From Perca fluviatilis (taxonomy: Eukaryota; Chordata; Actinopteri; Perciformes; Percidae): DNA of 64,000 bases. The stretch's first letter is position 1; each line of letters begins with the position of its first letter. The stretch is from contig NC_053134.1 in assembly GCF_010015445.1 (NCBI RefSeq), positions 12,185,580 to 12,249,579 on the forward strand, in the 5' to 3' direction. Position numbers and translations under genes: made by a program. Below the pieces are notes generated by a model. The model was not told where the DNA came from, searched no databases, and saw only the letters and a program-made list of their open reading frames with translations. Shown here piece by piece: positions 1-13,451 of the stretch.

Positions 1-1337
1 ATTTTTGGCATTGCCATACAACTATGTCTGATCTTTAACAACATTTGGCAGAGACTGATGCATCCTTAACTCCTAATCCCGCATGTATGTTATTACTCTT
101 GTCCATAAGACACTGTAAATGTATGTATACTATGGTATACATCCTAGTCGGTTTGTGATGCTTGTTGCATCCCCATGAGAATGTTTCTAATTAATTTTTT
201 TTATTCTATTTTTATATTCATATGGGTTTTGTTGTTGACTATAGGGTCATTTTATGTTTTTACCACTTTGCTCGCCAAAGCAAAATCCAATTAACTATGT
301 TGAAATGGCAATAAAAGGATTTAAACTTTAAATGGTTATCATATCCAACACAAACTATACTGATTGCAGTGAATAACATTTTTGATAAGCCTTTTTCTTG
401 TTGCAATATTGAATACAAACCCTCACACAGAGTATTTTCAAATCACATTTGAGCCTGACTGATGTGCAAATTTCCTATATTTATAAATAATTAGAGCATC
501 TTTTTAGATTGCAGCATCATAGTTCAATTTTGTGTATTTTGCATTTAAAAGAAAAAATATATATTGTGATTTGCTGTGATGCATCGTCTGCTTTAATACA
601 GAGGGCAGCTTGCATGCTGTGGTGCATAAACCAGCTCTAAGGTCTAAGAATAGACTTTTAAAACCCTCCTCTGCTAAACCGGAAGCCTCTATATTTAACT
701 CATCTCAGTCTGGTTACCATGACAAATGAGGGACATGCATTCCATATTGCATTACGAGGGCACTGTTATAGACTCCTATCTGGCCTGAAATTGGTTTGAA
801 GTTCAGATCAATAGATTGTGGACCTGGGAAGGTCATCAATATCATTACAATCAAACAATGATGATGCTATAAAGCTCTGGTGCATTAGTCATTTTTGGAT
901 TTTAGCTGTAGCAGCTTCCAATATGGTTTATCCGCCTCATGACTGCTGACGCAATGTCTGTTCTTCTTATAGGCCACTGTAATTCAGTTCATTACATGTG
1001 AAAGGCACCACACTACTGAATATGAAGGGGATATTTTAAATTGTTCAAAACATTTTTTTAAACATCCTTTGATGTCATATTTAAGTCAGCTTATTCACAG
1101 TCACTGCTAAAAGATCTGCCTCCAGCAACAAGACGCACGTTGCAGTCACATTGTGTTTGGATGAGTGTGTGAAATATTATTTCTAGTGTTGGAAAGGCTA
1201 TAAATATGCTGCTAATAATCCTCTCCAACCTCAGTCTCGTGAATGAATGCTGAATCCATCCAAGTGTTCTGTATTCTGAGTGTTTTGCAAGACAATTTAA
1301 ACATATATTCTTTGAACCTAGTATGCATGTAGTACAT
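1..1337. other. Anonymous AT-rich sequence
   Basis: I see no gene here. The sequence is AT-rich, all six frames are broken by frequent stops, and I recognise no repeat family or RNA gene. Confidence 0.6.
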
Positions 1338-1700
1338 AACAGGGGTGGAAGTATTCAGATCTAATACCATCATGTAAAAAATACTCAGAAGTACTGTCAG
1401 GAAAATGTACTTCAGTATCAAAATTAAAAGAACTCATAGTAAAACGGCATGTAAGTGTCATATTGTTGTACATTGTATTATTGGATAATTATTACTGTTG
1501 CATTCATTTGTAAGCAGCACTTTAAGTAGCTAGTCAAGGTGGAGCTAATTTAACTTGATCATACTAGTAATAGTAAAAACGATTATGATTAGCAAAGTAA
1601 AAAGTACAATATTTTCTTCACAGTATCACAGTAAATTGTAGTACAATAAGTACAATACTTGAGGTTATTTTCTTGATTTGTTTATTATTTAGATTACTAC
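1338..1700 (+). repeat. Decayed repeat of the 'AAGTAAAAGTAC' teleost type
   Basis: The segment opens with 'ggggtggaagtattcagat', the usual start of a widespread fish repeat. It continues with degenerate blocks of 'agtaaaaagtacaat' and 'gtacaataagtacaatact'. That mixture of 'agtaaaa' and 'gtac' words marks this short non-autonomous family. No clean terminal repeat or target duplication is left, and the right boundary is uncertain (it may extend to about 1810, near 'agtaactccacttcc'). It is an old copy with no coding content. Confidence 0.6.
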
Positions 1701-1830
1701 CTTTTTTAACCTTTAGATTATCATTGGTTAAAATTGGATTTAAAAAAAAAAACTCAAAAATCTTAGTGACCCTTATCAGTGTCACCTTCAGAGTAACTCC
1801 ACTTCCCAGCAGCGTCTGCACCACATCTTG

Positions 1831-2230
1831 AATTCGAAACTGAAGAATCCACCATGAAATAGCCTTACTTGCTTATCCATGCCAATATCTAACCAAAAGG
1901 ATCATGGTTTGTCAAATAATTCCAGTTTATGGTCTTTGTGATGGTTGCACAGCTGTCATAATTCATTTTCCTTTGAGGAAGGTTTAGTGACACAATCAGT
2001 AAAAACACATGCTGTGTTGCCCTCAGGCTTCATGATAATATAAAACAGTGCTTGATGTTTTACCACAATAACATCTGCTGATGTGGAATGACTTGAGATA
2101 CAAACTTGTTGCAGTGTGGGATGCGAGAATTTGTATTTAGATAGTCTTAGAAAGTCTGGTACACATATGGAGCATAATACCAGTTCTCACTTATATGAGG
2201 ATTGTCTCAGATTAGACCAAATTACTTTAT
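1831..2230. other. Anonymous sequence
   Basis: I see nothing in this stretch that I can name: no open frame of note, no inverted ends and no simple repeat. Confidence 0.5.
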
Positions 2231-2395
2231 TCTAGGAATAAACCGATTATCGGCCCTGGCCGATTATTGGGCCATTTTTTAGCAGTTGTATGTATCAGTG
2301 TTTTATTTACCTGATAACCGATAAAGTTAATTCATTAAAAAGTGCACTACTTTGGCTCCGCTACAGCCCTGTGTCTGTGCCTCACTGAGTCTGAC
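2231..2395. repeat. Fragment of a 'CCGATTATCGGCC' fish repeat
   Basis: The words 'ccgattatcggcc' and 'ggccgattattgg' lie almost back to back, followed by 'gataaccgataaag'. This resembles a teleost repeat family with many CCGATTAT/CCGATA words. Only one end is visible and it runs straight into the TTAA-flanked element at 2396. The boundary and family are my inference. Confidence 0.4.
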
Positions 2396-3189
2396 TTAAA
2401 GCTCCATTGTGTAATGTTTTGAGTTGATTCTTTGTTATTTCCCAAATATGTGCTCATTGATGTGTAATGACTTCCACCAACTAATCAAAGTATTCTCGTA
2501 AGCATAGAATCTGACGTTCAGAATCATTCAGAATACATACGAGAGACTCGCGCGAATGACAGCCGCCATGTTGCGCCTCCATCTTTAAAATACATTAGCC
2601 AAAGAGGGACATACCTCCGCCTTTCACGCTTTTACACTCAGTGGCGCTGTGACGAATGCCAGGGAGGGGGAGAAGATAACGGAGTCGCCAAGGAAGTTAA
2701 AAAGAGAAATAAAACAACAACGCGACAGGCAAAGCAACAAGACCAAAGTTAATATTGGAGTGGCTTTTCCAAGATGGAAAGATCTCATAAGGAGCAAGGA
2801 TTTTAAAAAGGGACGCCAAAGTTGCCTGCTTTCTTCTCAAAAGGTAATTCTGCCTATTTGTGTAAATTCTAAGTTTTATAGTTGCTTGGCTTACCATAGC
2901 ATGGTTGTGCATAACGCTGGAACGACGTCTAGGATACTTTTCCTCGCGTCAATGATGAAAAAGAATTGTCTACCTTGTAACATAAACGTAATCATATGTG
3001 TCGTGATTTCCCTGGTGACAACCGGAAGGAACACTCACGGACGAAGTCGTACTTCTTGGAATAATATGGCAACCGTAGGAGTTAAAATGCGCTCGGAATG
3101 GGAGGGGGGGCTAGAAAGTAATATTCAGTTGGTTTTCATATATAATTTAAATGCTAAATGGGAGAAATTCTTACACAATGTAGCTTTAA
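2396..3189 (+). mobile_element. TTAA-flanked non-autonomous DNA element (copy A) with decayed exon
   Basis: The ends are inverted repeats: 'ttaaagctccattgtgtaa' at 2396-2414 and the complement of 'ttacacaatgtagctttaa' at 3171-3189, matching at 18 of 19 positions. Both ends carry TTAA, which fits a TTAA target duplication, although the termini are not the usual piggyBac CCY. The first half holds a transposon-derived exon (2649-2843). A sibling lies at 30067-31146; relative to it this copy lacks about 325 bp between 'gatttccctgg' and 'ggaaggaacactcacgg'. The superfamily is unresolved. Confidence 0.85.
2649..2843 (+). pseudogene. Decayed element-encoded first exon, unidentified basic protein
   Basis: The frame reads MTNAREGEKITESPRK followed by a Lys/Arg/Gln-rich stretch and then KTKVNIGVAFPRWKDLIRSK. 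The motif 'RVNIG-AFxRWxxL', followed by an acidic residue and 'A-x-x-LL', occurs in many predicted fish proteins of repeat origin; I cannot name its function. After KDFKK the frame is shifted by one extra G near 2810. Without that base the sequence reads DAKVACFLLKR, which restores the motif. The exon is followed by a splice donor (AAG|GTAATT at 2841-2849). The initiation codon of copy B is GTG here. The open frame continuing to 3233 is intronic read-through. No downstream catalytic exon is present, so this is a relic carried by a non-autonomous element. Confidence 0.6.
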
Positions 3190-3259
3190 TGTCCCACCCA
3201 CAACACTATCTGACTACCTGTGTATTATGTTGAAAGTTTCTAATGTATTAAATGATTTC

Positions 3260-3798
3260 TTAAAGGTCCCATGGCATGAAAATTTCACTTTATGAGGTTT
3301 TTTAACATTAACATGCGTTCCCCCAGCCTGCCTATGGTCCCCCAGTGGCTAGAAATGGCAATAGGTGTAAACCGAGCCCTGGGTGTCCTGCTCTGCCTTT
3401 GAGAAAATGAAAGCTCAGATGGGCCGATCTGGAATCTTGCTCCTTATGAGGTCATAAGGAGCAAGGTTACCTCCCCTTTCTCTGCTTTGCCCACCCAGAA
3501 AATTCGGCCCACCCATGAGAGAGAGACATCATGGCTTTCAAACAAGCGAAGCATGGCAGTTGGTCAAGGCCACACCCCCACCCTCCACCTTGCCCAACCT
3601 CTCTCCTCCTCAATAGCATTTAAAGCTACAGACACAGAAATGGCACATCTTAAGGAAAGCTCATTGTGGGACTGGCTCTAGTGGCTGTAATTCTGCACCA
3701 AGGCTGAATTTCGGGAAATAGACTTCAGATAGAGTATTAGGGGACCGCTAAGGTCTATATAAAAGCATCCAAAGAGCACCATGTCATGGGACTTTTAA
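3260..3798 (+). mobile_element. MITE with 'AAAGGTCCCATGGCATG' ends
   Basis: Inverted ends: 'ttaaaggtcccatggcatg' (3260-3278) and 'catgtcatgggacttttaa' (3780-3798), 17 of 19 matching, again with TTAA at both sides. The interior matches a percomorph MITE I recognise ('cccccagcctgcctatggtc', 'ggctctagtggctgtaattc'). A near-perfect palindrome sits inside at about 3436-3465: 'cttgctccttatga' and its complement with a 2-bp spacer. The frame 3487-3681 is accidental. It lies 70 bp from the preceding TTAA element. Confidence 0.85.
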
Positions 3799-5704
3799 AG
3801 CATTTAAACAAAGTTTTGTGTTGGAGTTTGTAACATTCTAAAGTCTTAATTTTGAGTTAAAGGTTTTAATCTTGAAAAAACAGTATCGGTCATCCATGCT
3901 TTTTACTCCCTTGAATCTATCTGGAAAAAAATCTTTAAAGTCTTTGAGTTTTTGTACAGGTCTCCAAAGTTAGATTAGAAGTGCTCTGTCTTCCTCTGAT
4001 TCAGCTCAAACCCAGGGAGATAAAGAACAGCGATTCAGATCATCAGGCTGTCACATAAAGGAGCCGCGGTGGAGAACAAATTCAAGACAACTCCTGGTGT
4101 GCAGGAGGGATGATAAAAATGTCCCTGCAGAGGAGAGACAGTGGGTGGCTGTGTTAAAATGAATAACACAAAACATGTACTGGGATTCCAGTAGTCGGAG
4201 TATATTGAATTGGTCACTTTAATATGTTAGCGTTTTGTGTAAAAATGTGAAAAATATTGGATCAAAGAGACACATTTCACTGGGAGATTATAATATATCT
4301 CGTAATATCTTGTGATTGTGCGTCATTGTACACAGTTTGTAATACTTTTAGACGATAACTATGCTATTCAAATGTGTCTATAACCGAAGTACATTGTTCA
4401 TTTAGCGTCATATTCCATGTATTTTGGAGACAAAGTAATTGAGAGAAATCAGATTATGTTAGATCAACACAAAGGATTATATTGCTGGGTCAAATCTCGA
4501 GCGGGGCTCAGTAATCCGTAACAGATTACATTTTAAAAGGAGCCCGTACCACGCGCGGGTGGATGTGTGGTAGAGATTGGAAACGGTTTGGTGCTAGGGA
4601 GCCATGTCAGTAGGACTGCATGATAAAAATTGGTTCTGACTGTGTTCAGTTGTACCACTCACCTCCTGCCCAGCATCTGCTGTCTACTTGACCATTATGA
4701 GTGTACAGGTAGGACACAGCGACAGCAGAACAGAGTGAGCGATGCACGCAAACACCGTGGGAGAAGAGTAAAAAGAAAATATCTGGGAGTCTGGAAGATA
4801 GAGGAAGGCATAATACACACTAATTGAAGCCAAGTTTACATGCATTTTCTTTTGACTACTTAGCTGGATGTTGAACAGAAATTCTCTCTGTTTAGAGGAC
4901 AAACCACCATCATTAACAGTGAATCATCTCAGGTATTTAAATATTTTTGTTACAGTCAGGCAGTGCCGCATTAGTGATTTTCATCATCCATTAAACGGGC
5001 GGATCATTTTTGGATTGCTGTAATGTTAGTAAATAAAATGCACCACTCAAATATATTCTATGTACAATGTTATAACACAGAGACAAGTAGCAAATGCTTG
5101 CACTAGTGAAGCATGAACCAGCTAATTTAATTTCCGGTTAAACAGACAATAAAGGACTCCTATGTGTAATCTTGGAAATCATGGTCTTTGATATCCATTA
5201 GGCTTGGTGTCCTTTTGATGACGTGTTGCCTGATCATGACATAGAGGCAACTGTGTACTCAGTATAGAGTCCCCTCTGTGCTTTTGGGTGCCATCTTTGA
5301 TGTCATGTGATGGACAGAATTACATCAATCGATCAATAATAAGAGCATCACGAACCATGTGGGAAAGAAAGTATTTTATATAGTTATTTTGCAAAAAAAC
5401 ATTCTATCATTCTCTCATTAACTTCAATGAACACACATGGTTCATAAAAGGTTGCCAGCTCTGAAATATAGCCTAGGCAGGCAGAGTGGGCTGCACGTCT
5501 GAATGCATTTGTAAGTTTGTCCATGCATGTATGCGTGTGTGTTTGTTTTGGTCTTCTCTCGTGATGCTAATGCAAGTTTGCAAAGATTGTGGGCGGTTTG
5601 TAACTTAATGTGGTTTTCACATTTGATTTCAATCATGTCACACGGCCCCTTCAAGGGTAATACTTGCTCTGCATCTCTCTCCCCCTCTCTCTTTCACACA
5701 CAGA
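3799..5704. other. Anonymous sequence, no gene seen
   Basis: There is no recognisable exon, RNA gene or repeat family. Open frames here (for example 4035-4217 minus and 4684-4902 minus) are short, low in coding character and without paired splice sites. A pyrimidine-rich run leads into the CA tract at 5705. Confidence 0.55.
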
Positions 5705-5730
5705 GACACACACACACACACACACACACA
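5705..5730 (+). repeat. (CA)n microsatellite, short
   Basis: About 13 uninterrupted CA units follow a CT-rich and 'cacacagagaca' lead-in. Confidence 0.95.
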
Positions 5731-7156
5731 GATGTGTTGTAAGTTCATCAAGTGAATAAGTTTTATGTATCCAACAAGCTTAAATATAACAAGACAAAGT
5801 AGTAGTAGTAAAATAAGCGTTAATCTATCTTGTCTTAATTGCACACTGTCCTATTTTGTCTTAAATACTATTTTAAAGTCTACAGTTTCTCAGTTTCAGG
5901 GAATCTGGAGAATAATAAACAATAATAAAATAAATACAATATGAGGACGACAACAACAACAACACAGAGATACAATCTTGCGCTTAAAACACAAACAGAC
6001 ATTTGTTCCAATGTTTCCAAAAATAAGAGGAATACCTTGTGTTACTTTGTGTAGGCTCAGTTAGGGCCATTATGATTACATGTTTTAATCAATTAACCCG
6101 CATACATTTGTACATATATGTCACAGCATCAAAGGTAGTAACATTACTAGTCACAAACATGATTAGCATTTGTCCATCTAGGGAGATTGTGAATGCATAT
6201 TTTTGCTTTACTGTTACTGTACCACAAGTGGGCTTTATAGAGTGGGGTAAAAGTAGGCTCTAAAAAGGGCTGTTTTAATATCTGTACACATTACATTACA
6301 TACTTGAGAGGATCTGAATGGATCCGAGCATACTATAAGCTGTGTGCTGGATGTGAAAATATGACTTTTAATTAATATTTCTATAGTTTAGTCTTTGAAG
6401 CATTCAAACCAATTATTTTTGGAATTAGTTTCTATGACTTTACATCATTATTTTTGTATTCCTTTTTTTAATTGATAGTCCATCATGTTGCTGCCAGTGT
6501 TGCCGTTCTTTATTTGTGTCTGGTCACGTCTACTGCGTTCTGGTCTAATTATCTTGGGGTCTATTTGGGGCCGGGTCCGGCTGTGCTCTGGTCCGCTTCA
6601 GATCAGTTCTCTCTATTTAAAAAGGTTATTTATACATGTTGGGTTCAATTAGGTTTTCCACGGGTAGGTTTTGGAGTTGTCATCCCTAACTTTGATGAGA
6701 TCCTCGACTAATTTCTATTTTCAATCAGACATTTCATAGATGTGTGACTTATTTTGTCAATATCCAATTTTTGTTGTCTTGGCTAATTTATGTAGGGATT
6801 CTTATTTTGCAATTATGTTACTCAGAAATGCTTTATGACTGAGGATTCCTCTTTCTCTTATTCTCTTGCTCTGTCTTTCTCTTTATGGCTATACATACAG
6901 CCGGGTAAATGCAACTGCCATTCCTTATTTATGTGCTAAATTTAACACTGCAAATAATAACATAAGATAGTGTTAAATGCAAATAATAATAGTATACTAT
7001 GGTCATATAGTTTCACATCTGAGTTGCTCTCACTCACTTAAATGAATGCAGCATTAGTTGCGTACTCTACTGTAAGTGTTATGCTTAAAAAGCAAAAATG
7101 TAAGTAAGAAAAGTATTATTGGATTACCACCAACTGTTATACTTTACTGTATAAAA

Positions 7157-7158
<2 letters not shown>
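5731..7158. other. Anonymous AT-rich sequence
   Basis: I see no gene or known repeat. The stretch at 6472-6711 has an open frame of 79 codons that is hydrophobic and begins without a plausible start context; I regard it as chance. Confidence 0.5.

Positions 7159-7251
<93 letters not shown>
7159..7251 (+). repeat. (TG)n microsatellite, about 46 units
   Basis: An uninterrupted TG run of about 92 bp. The frame 7076-7279 that crosses it (alternating Val-Cys) is a by-product of the repeat. Confidence 0.97.
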
Positions 7252-7254
<3 letters not shown>

Positions 7255-7327
7255 GCTAAGAGCAGTTAGGACCATATGAGTTCACACTTCACTGTGCGTT
7301 AAATGGATAAATCAATTTTAAGGCTTG

Positions 7328-7328
<1 letters not shown>

Positions 7329-7360
<32 letters not shown>

Positions 7361-7366
7361 GGGGGT
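7329..7366 (+). repeat. (TG)15 followed by a G run
   Basis: A second TG tract of about 30 bp ends directly in nine Gs. It lies 77 bp after the larger tract, so the two may once have been continuous or seeded one another. Confidence 0.95.
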
Positions 7367-9599
7367 TATGAAAACAAAAGCTGCACAAGCATTATTCACA
7401 TGCCCCAGTTGCTGTGTGTTATAATGCACACATTTCTATGCATGTATACCCCACTGCCCACAAAATTGATAAATGCATAGCATGTGTGCAATGCGATCTT
7501 GTGTGTACACGTGCATGTGAAGACAAGAGACCCGTAATGGGTCATCCTTGCTGCCGTAATAGACGCCTATCACACCGTCTCCCTTGCAGTGCTGTCATTA
7601 CATTGAATGTGTGCACGCGTGTCCCCTCACTGCACAAATTGACAGTCTGCTCGCCTATAATTTAATTTAATTCTCATCATCAGCCTGTATCGCGGTGCAA
7701 CTCATCATCACCCTGTATCGCGGTGCAACTCAGTGCATTCATGCTGTTCAGACAAACACAATGTATGTGTCATGATTTTCAACAAAGCTGCTGTTGAATC
7801 AACTACAGACCATTGATAATGCAGTTAGATAGTGTTAGAGGGGAGTGGAGAAAGAAGCACCATCAGGTCGTCATTGTGGGCCATCCACACTGCTAGCATG
7901 AGTAAAAATGCTTAACATTTGCTGGCTCCTGTTTCCCAAATTTGAAAAATGATTGTCTTGTTTTTATATTTTTGTAAATTGAATATATTTGTGCTTTGGA
8001 ATGATGGTTGGACAAAACAAGTTATAAGAAGACAATTTTTACTATTTTAACCAACAAGATTTAATACTCAAATGAAAATACTTATTAGTTCAGCCCTACT
8101 TCCATGTAAATGCTATGAATGCTAGCTTGCCACATTTTCCCAAACTATTCTGTGTATTTTGAGCCACGATAAAAATGTGTGTATTTTTGTCTGCGTCTGT
8201 TTTCTATTTATACTCCCAACACCAGTCAGTGTAATATGACGCCAGTGTTAACGCTAGGATCTAAGTCGCTCACCCTGGCTCCTTCTCCTCCTCTGTAACA
8301 AAGTAATTACATCTCTTCCCACTACACACCCCTCCTTCACACTCACCACACCCTCGTCTCCAGGCTCCAAATGTCAGCCTCATCAGCTCAATTATCCACT
8401 GACTTTAACAACATCCTTTCATAACCCATTTAGCTGTGTGCTGACTGAGAGCTCGGAGATGACAAACTTCCTCTGCCGTCCCCAAGCCCAAATTATTGTT
8501 TTCTACCTTTACTCACCTGCCAGGAAGGGCCATAATATCTAGATGGTGTTATAATAAATGCATACACTTTAGTCATATACTTCTACCCTACTTATGTTGT
8601 GCATCGTAACATCCTCTTAAAGATGCTTTAGAGAATATACTTTAATGGAGCCTATTTGTATTTGTTTGCTTACGTTTCTCTGCCTCCTTGTGTGTACGCA
8701 TTGTCAATCCAAAGGTCAATCAATATCTGAATCATTCCTGTGAATACATAATTGGCTTATTCATAAACTTCCCCCAAATACATCCTTCAGGGTCCTGTCA
8801 CTCATGTGTTTTAATTCAGATTTCCCCCACTCTCTTTATTTCCAGTTCTCCACTGAGTATTTTATTTATTGATCAGCATTTACGCAGAATAGATTTACTT
8901 TGATGATGCAAAACTCCACTGGCTGCTGATCTATTTTTGTGCAACAGCAAATGGAACTCACGTGCATGGTAATAAAATGTCCTTGATGTGTGCCCGAGGG
9001 GGAAAAAGCCGCACATGCATACATGAAAGGGGGGGGAACTATTTTGAGATTACTTTTTTTTCTCTTTTTAACTGCGATTCATTTGCCTGCTGGTGGAAAA
9101 TGGATGTGAATCACTCACCATGGCTGCTCTCCAACATCTATTCACTCCACACTCTCTTTTAATCTGTCCTGATTTACTCTATCACTCTGTCATTCGGTCA
9201 TTCTGACTCTCCTCTTTTGCTCCTTGTTTTCATCTTCTGATTTTACCATTTTATTTCTTTCAAACGTCCTTTTTTTCCCCACTACTCTACCTGTACCATC
9301 GCATAGCCTACAAGATGTACTTCTAGATTCTGGATTTTATTCAACCCTGTCCATAATTTGCCTCACTTCCAGATACCTGCCCTCACCCTCCCCTCCTCTT
9401 TGAGGGCACTTTGGGTATCCTGTGTGATGTAATTGTGTATGAGAGTCATGTCACCGGGGCTGAGCAGGAGATAATAGATAGAAATGGTGCGCAGTGCCGA
9501 CAGGGAAGTGTGGGGCAGGAAAAGGATTCTCACCATTGCCTGTAATGTTTTTTAGAATTCCCATGTTATCCTTTTTCCATCAATTTTCAAATCCGGCTG
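7367..9599. other. Anonymous sequence with one small tandem duplication
   Basis: No exon or RNA gene is apparent. It contains the 28-bp tandem duplication at 7673-7728. The remaining open frames (7414-7665, 8688-8903, 8962-9162) lack coding signatures. Confidence 0.5.
7673..7728 (+). repeat. Two-copy 28-bp tandem repeat
   Basis: The unit begins 'ctcatcatcagcctgtatcg' and ends 'cggtgcaa'. The copies at 7673-7700 and 7701-7728 differ at one base (AGC versus ACC). This is a recent local duplication. Confidence 0.95.
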
Positions 9600-9943
9600 T
9601 CATTATTACTAATAATAATTTAATAATTTATACTCTTTATTGATCCCCAATGGGGAAATTACAATTTACACTCTGTTATTACACACCACACACAGGCCTG
9701 AAATACACCCACATGATCAGGTCCTTTACATACACTAATGGAGAGATGTCAGGGTGAGTGGGCTGCGACTGCTGAACAGGCGACCTGAGCGGTTGGGGGG
9801 GCGGGACCTTCAGTGCCATGCTCAAGAGCACCTTGTTAGTGCCCAGGAGGTGAACTGGCATCTCTCCAGTTACCAGTCCACACTCCGTACTTCGGTCCGT
9901 ACGGGGACTTGAACAAGCGACCGATTCTCAACCCAACTCTGAC
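9600..9943 (-). mobile_element. tRNA-derived SINE, minus strand, 5' truncated
   Basis: Read on the minus strand, the left part carries an RNA polymerase III B box (complement of 'ggacttgaaca', near 9905-9915; consensus GGTTCRANTCC). A body I recognise from percomorph SINEs follows ('ggcactaacaaggtgctctt', 'ctccattagtgtatgtaaag'). The 3' end is 'aatttccccattggggatca' plus 'ataaag' and an (ATT)-type tail. The A-box region is missing, so the copy is 5' truncated and should not be transcribed. The 3' end resembles that of the LINE at 40226-40925, the arrangement expected of a SINE mobilised by that LINE. The frame 9679-9861 is accidental. Confidence 0.75.
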
Positions 9944-10022
9944 ATACTTTTTGTTACTGCAGGTCTGTTAAAAGGTGTCTTTAGAAAGGGTTACAGAATG
10001 CCAAAATCAGCGTTTGGAATAA

Positions 10023-10330
10023 AAAGGAATAGTTTGACATTTTGGGAAACACACAACCAGTTTTAAAGAACATACTGTCAACTTTAGTTAGATGGTACGT
10101 TCATCCAATTAGTGAGTTTTTGAAGTGCTAGTGTGCGGATTTTGTTGCTTTCAGACACAGCCAGGCTAGCTGTTTCCCTACTGTATGTTCCCAGTCTTTA
10201 TGCTAAGCTAAGCTAATCAGCTGCTGACCGTAGCTTAATATTTAGTGTACAGTGGCGAGAGTGTTATTAATCTTGTCATCTAAATCTCGGCAAGTAAGCA
10301 TGTTTCCCAAAATGTCAAACTATTCCTTTA
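10023..10330 (-). mobile_element. MITE with 28-bp perfect inverted ends
   Basis: The left end begins 'aaaggaatagtttgacattt' (10023-10050). The right end (10303-10330) is its perfect complement over 28 bp, closing with 'caaactattccttt'. The minus-strand interior contains 'ttagcttagcttagcataaa' + 'gactgg' and 'gaaacagctagcctggct', the core of an abundant teleost family. Other copies in this window are at 13780-14015, 46268-46603 and 62963-63290. It has no coding capacity. Confidence 0.85.
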
Positions 10331-11111
10331 AAACATAAAATGTCCCGTCACTGCATCTCTGTTCAGAATGGATGCTTTTAGATTTTTAGTTTATTTATGT
10401 AATTTTTCATTCATATAATTATGTCCCATATATCAGTTGTCATATTATTTGACATTCCATTTTTTTTTGCACTCAGCATGGGTGTACAGTTTCTCTGTAC
10501 AGTAATATATTTATTTCCCTCTTGGTTATAACAGTGCCCCACTGGAAATATACTTTTGGGCACTTTTGACCCTGTCCAAGGCATTTCTGAATCAAACACT
10601 GCAAACGGTGTATTGTTTTAATGTTAAAAAGAAATAACAGAGGCTTGGAAGTTCATGGTAGCTCTATGTTTTTTACTGCCTTCATAAAGCCAGATGTGAA
10701 AGTGCTTGTAAGTGCACCTGTCTGCATTACAAAAGCACAGCATGAATAAAATATACAGAACAGGATGTGTTTCATATATTGCAATCCAGTATGAGTGTTG
10801 CAATAAACGCTGGCTTTGTAAAAGGTGTTCTTTAAGCCACTGTTACTCTTGATCATTAACACAGAATGTAGGGTGGATTAAAAAGTGCTTATGTTACTAC
10901 CCCATTAATAAAAGTGGACAACATATTAGGAAAAAATTATATTGCAATTTATTACAATATTGGCCTCTAAAACAGTCCCATGCGACAGTGAACATTACAA
11001 GTTTAAAAATAGCACAATTTGTTGTCGGCTAATTTTTACAATAGTACAGGAAACCATATAGCCTAGGAGCTAAGATATTGTCACGCTCATGTGTCTGCCT
11101 TCTCCTTTTCC
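10331..11111. other. Anonymous AT-rich sequence
   Basis: I see no gene or named repeat. The minus-strand frames 10411-10599 and 10653-10862 look like chance. Confidence 0.5.
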
Positions 11112-11671
11112 ATCTACATTAGAGTGCTTATCCGGGCCGCATTTTTCTGTCCGAGCCCCCATCTGACAGAGCAGTAACCGCAGCCCGACAGGCATTAAGA
11201 TATTTATGTCCGAGCCCGACCCGAGCCCGACACAGTTAAAAATCTCATTTTTTTCTCATACTAATGACACATACGTTTGTTTGTGTGGAAAGCCCGCTTT
11301 TATTAAGCAACTGTAGGAAGGCATTCAGAAATGTCAACAGATGAGCGCATCGGCGCACACGGGGCAACAAGCGCACGTTAATAAGCTGTTTAATTTAAAA
11401 TGTCCCATGTGTGTTAACCTTTCCTGATTGCTTCGTTTCCGACCGTGTTCAGAAAACCAGGGGAGACTCGTTACCTCCAGGGCCCACGTTATAAAATGAA
11501 TAACGTCGGGGTTAAAATCCCGTTTCTGGTGAGCAAATGAATGAGCTTGGCTTTCAGTGTGGGGTTTATTTCGGACACAGCACACACTGTGTACAAAACT
11601 TTAACTTATTGCTCCTCTGGTCGCATCTACACATCTGCTTCCTCTTTCTCTATCTCTCTTCTGCCCACTTT

Positions 11672-11739
<68 letters not shown>

Positions 11740-11904
11740 AGCTCTCTTAAAGGAGCCTCAGCACCATTTTACAACAAATGACTTTGCGCTGATGTGACCG
11801 AGCCTGACCCGAACCCGAACATCATTTCTAAATATCTGTCCAAACTCGGCCCGCCCGTCGGGTCCCGTCAGGCTCGGGTCAGGTATCCGCACTCCAATCT
11901 ACAG
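11112..11904 (+). mobile_element. Non-autonomous hAT element with 8-bp target duplication
   Basis: The element is 11120-11896. Its ends are 'tagagtgc' and 'gcactcca' (complement 'tggagtgc'), followed inside by GC-rich 'ccgagcccgacccgagcccg' on the left and 'cccgtcaggctcgggtcagg' on the right. Flanking octamers 'atctacat' (11112-11119) and 'atctacag' (11897-11904) match at 7 of 8, the size expected for hAT. The interior has no transposase. A CA microsatellite (11673-11737) lies inside. Confidence 0.85.
11673..11737 (+). repeat. (CA)n microsatellite, about 32 units, inside a hAT
   Basis: An uninterrupted CA run that sits within the element 11120-11896, preceded by a CT-rich lead-in. Two overlapping frames reading poly-(His-Thr) through it are artefacts. 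Confidence 0.97.

Positions 11905-13451
<1,547 letters not shown>

Noticed and set aside
2649..3233. 194-codon frame as one intact protein
   Set aside because: Beyond the splice donor at 2844 the translation has no motif and corresponds to intronic element sequence; the motif itself is frameshifted.
3487..3681. 64-codon frame that looks protein-like
   Set aside because: It lies inside the MITE 3260-3798, whose copies are non-coding.
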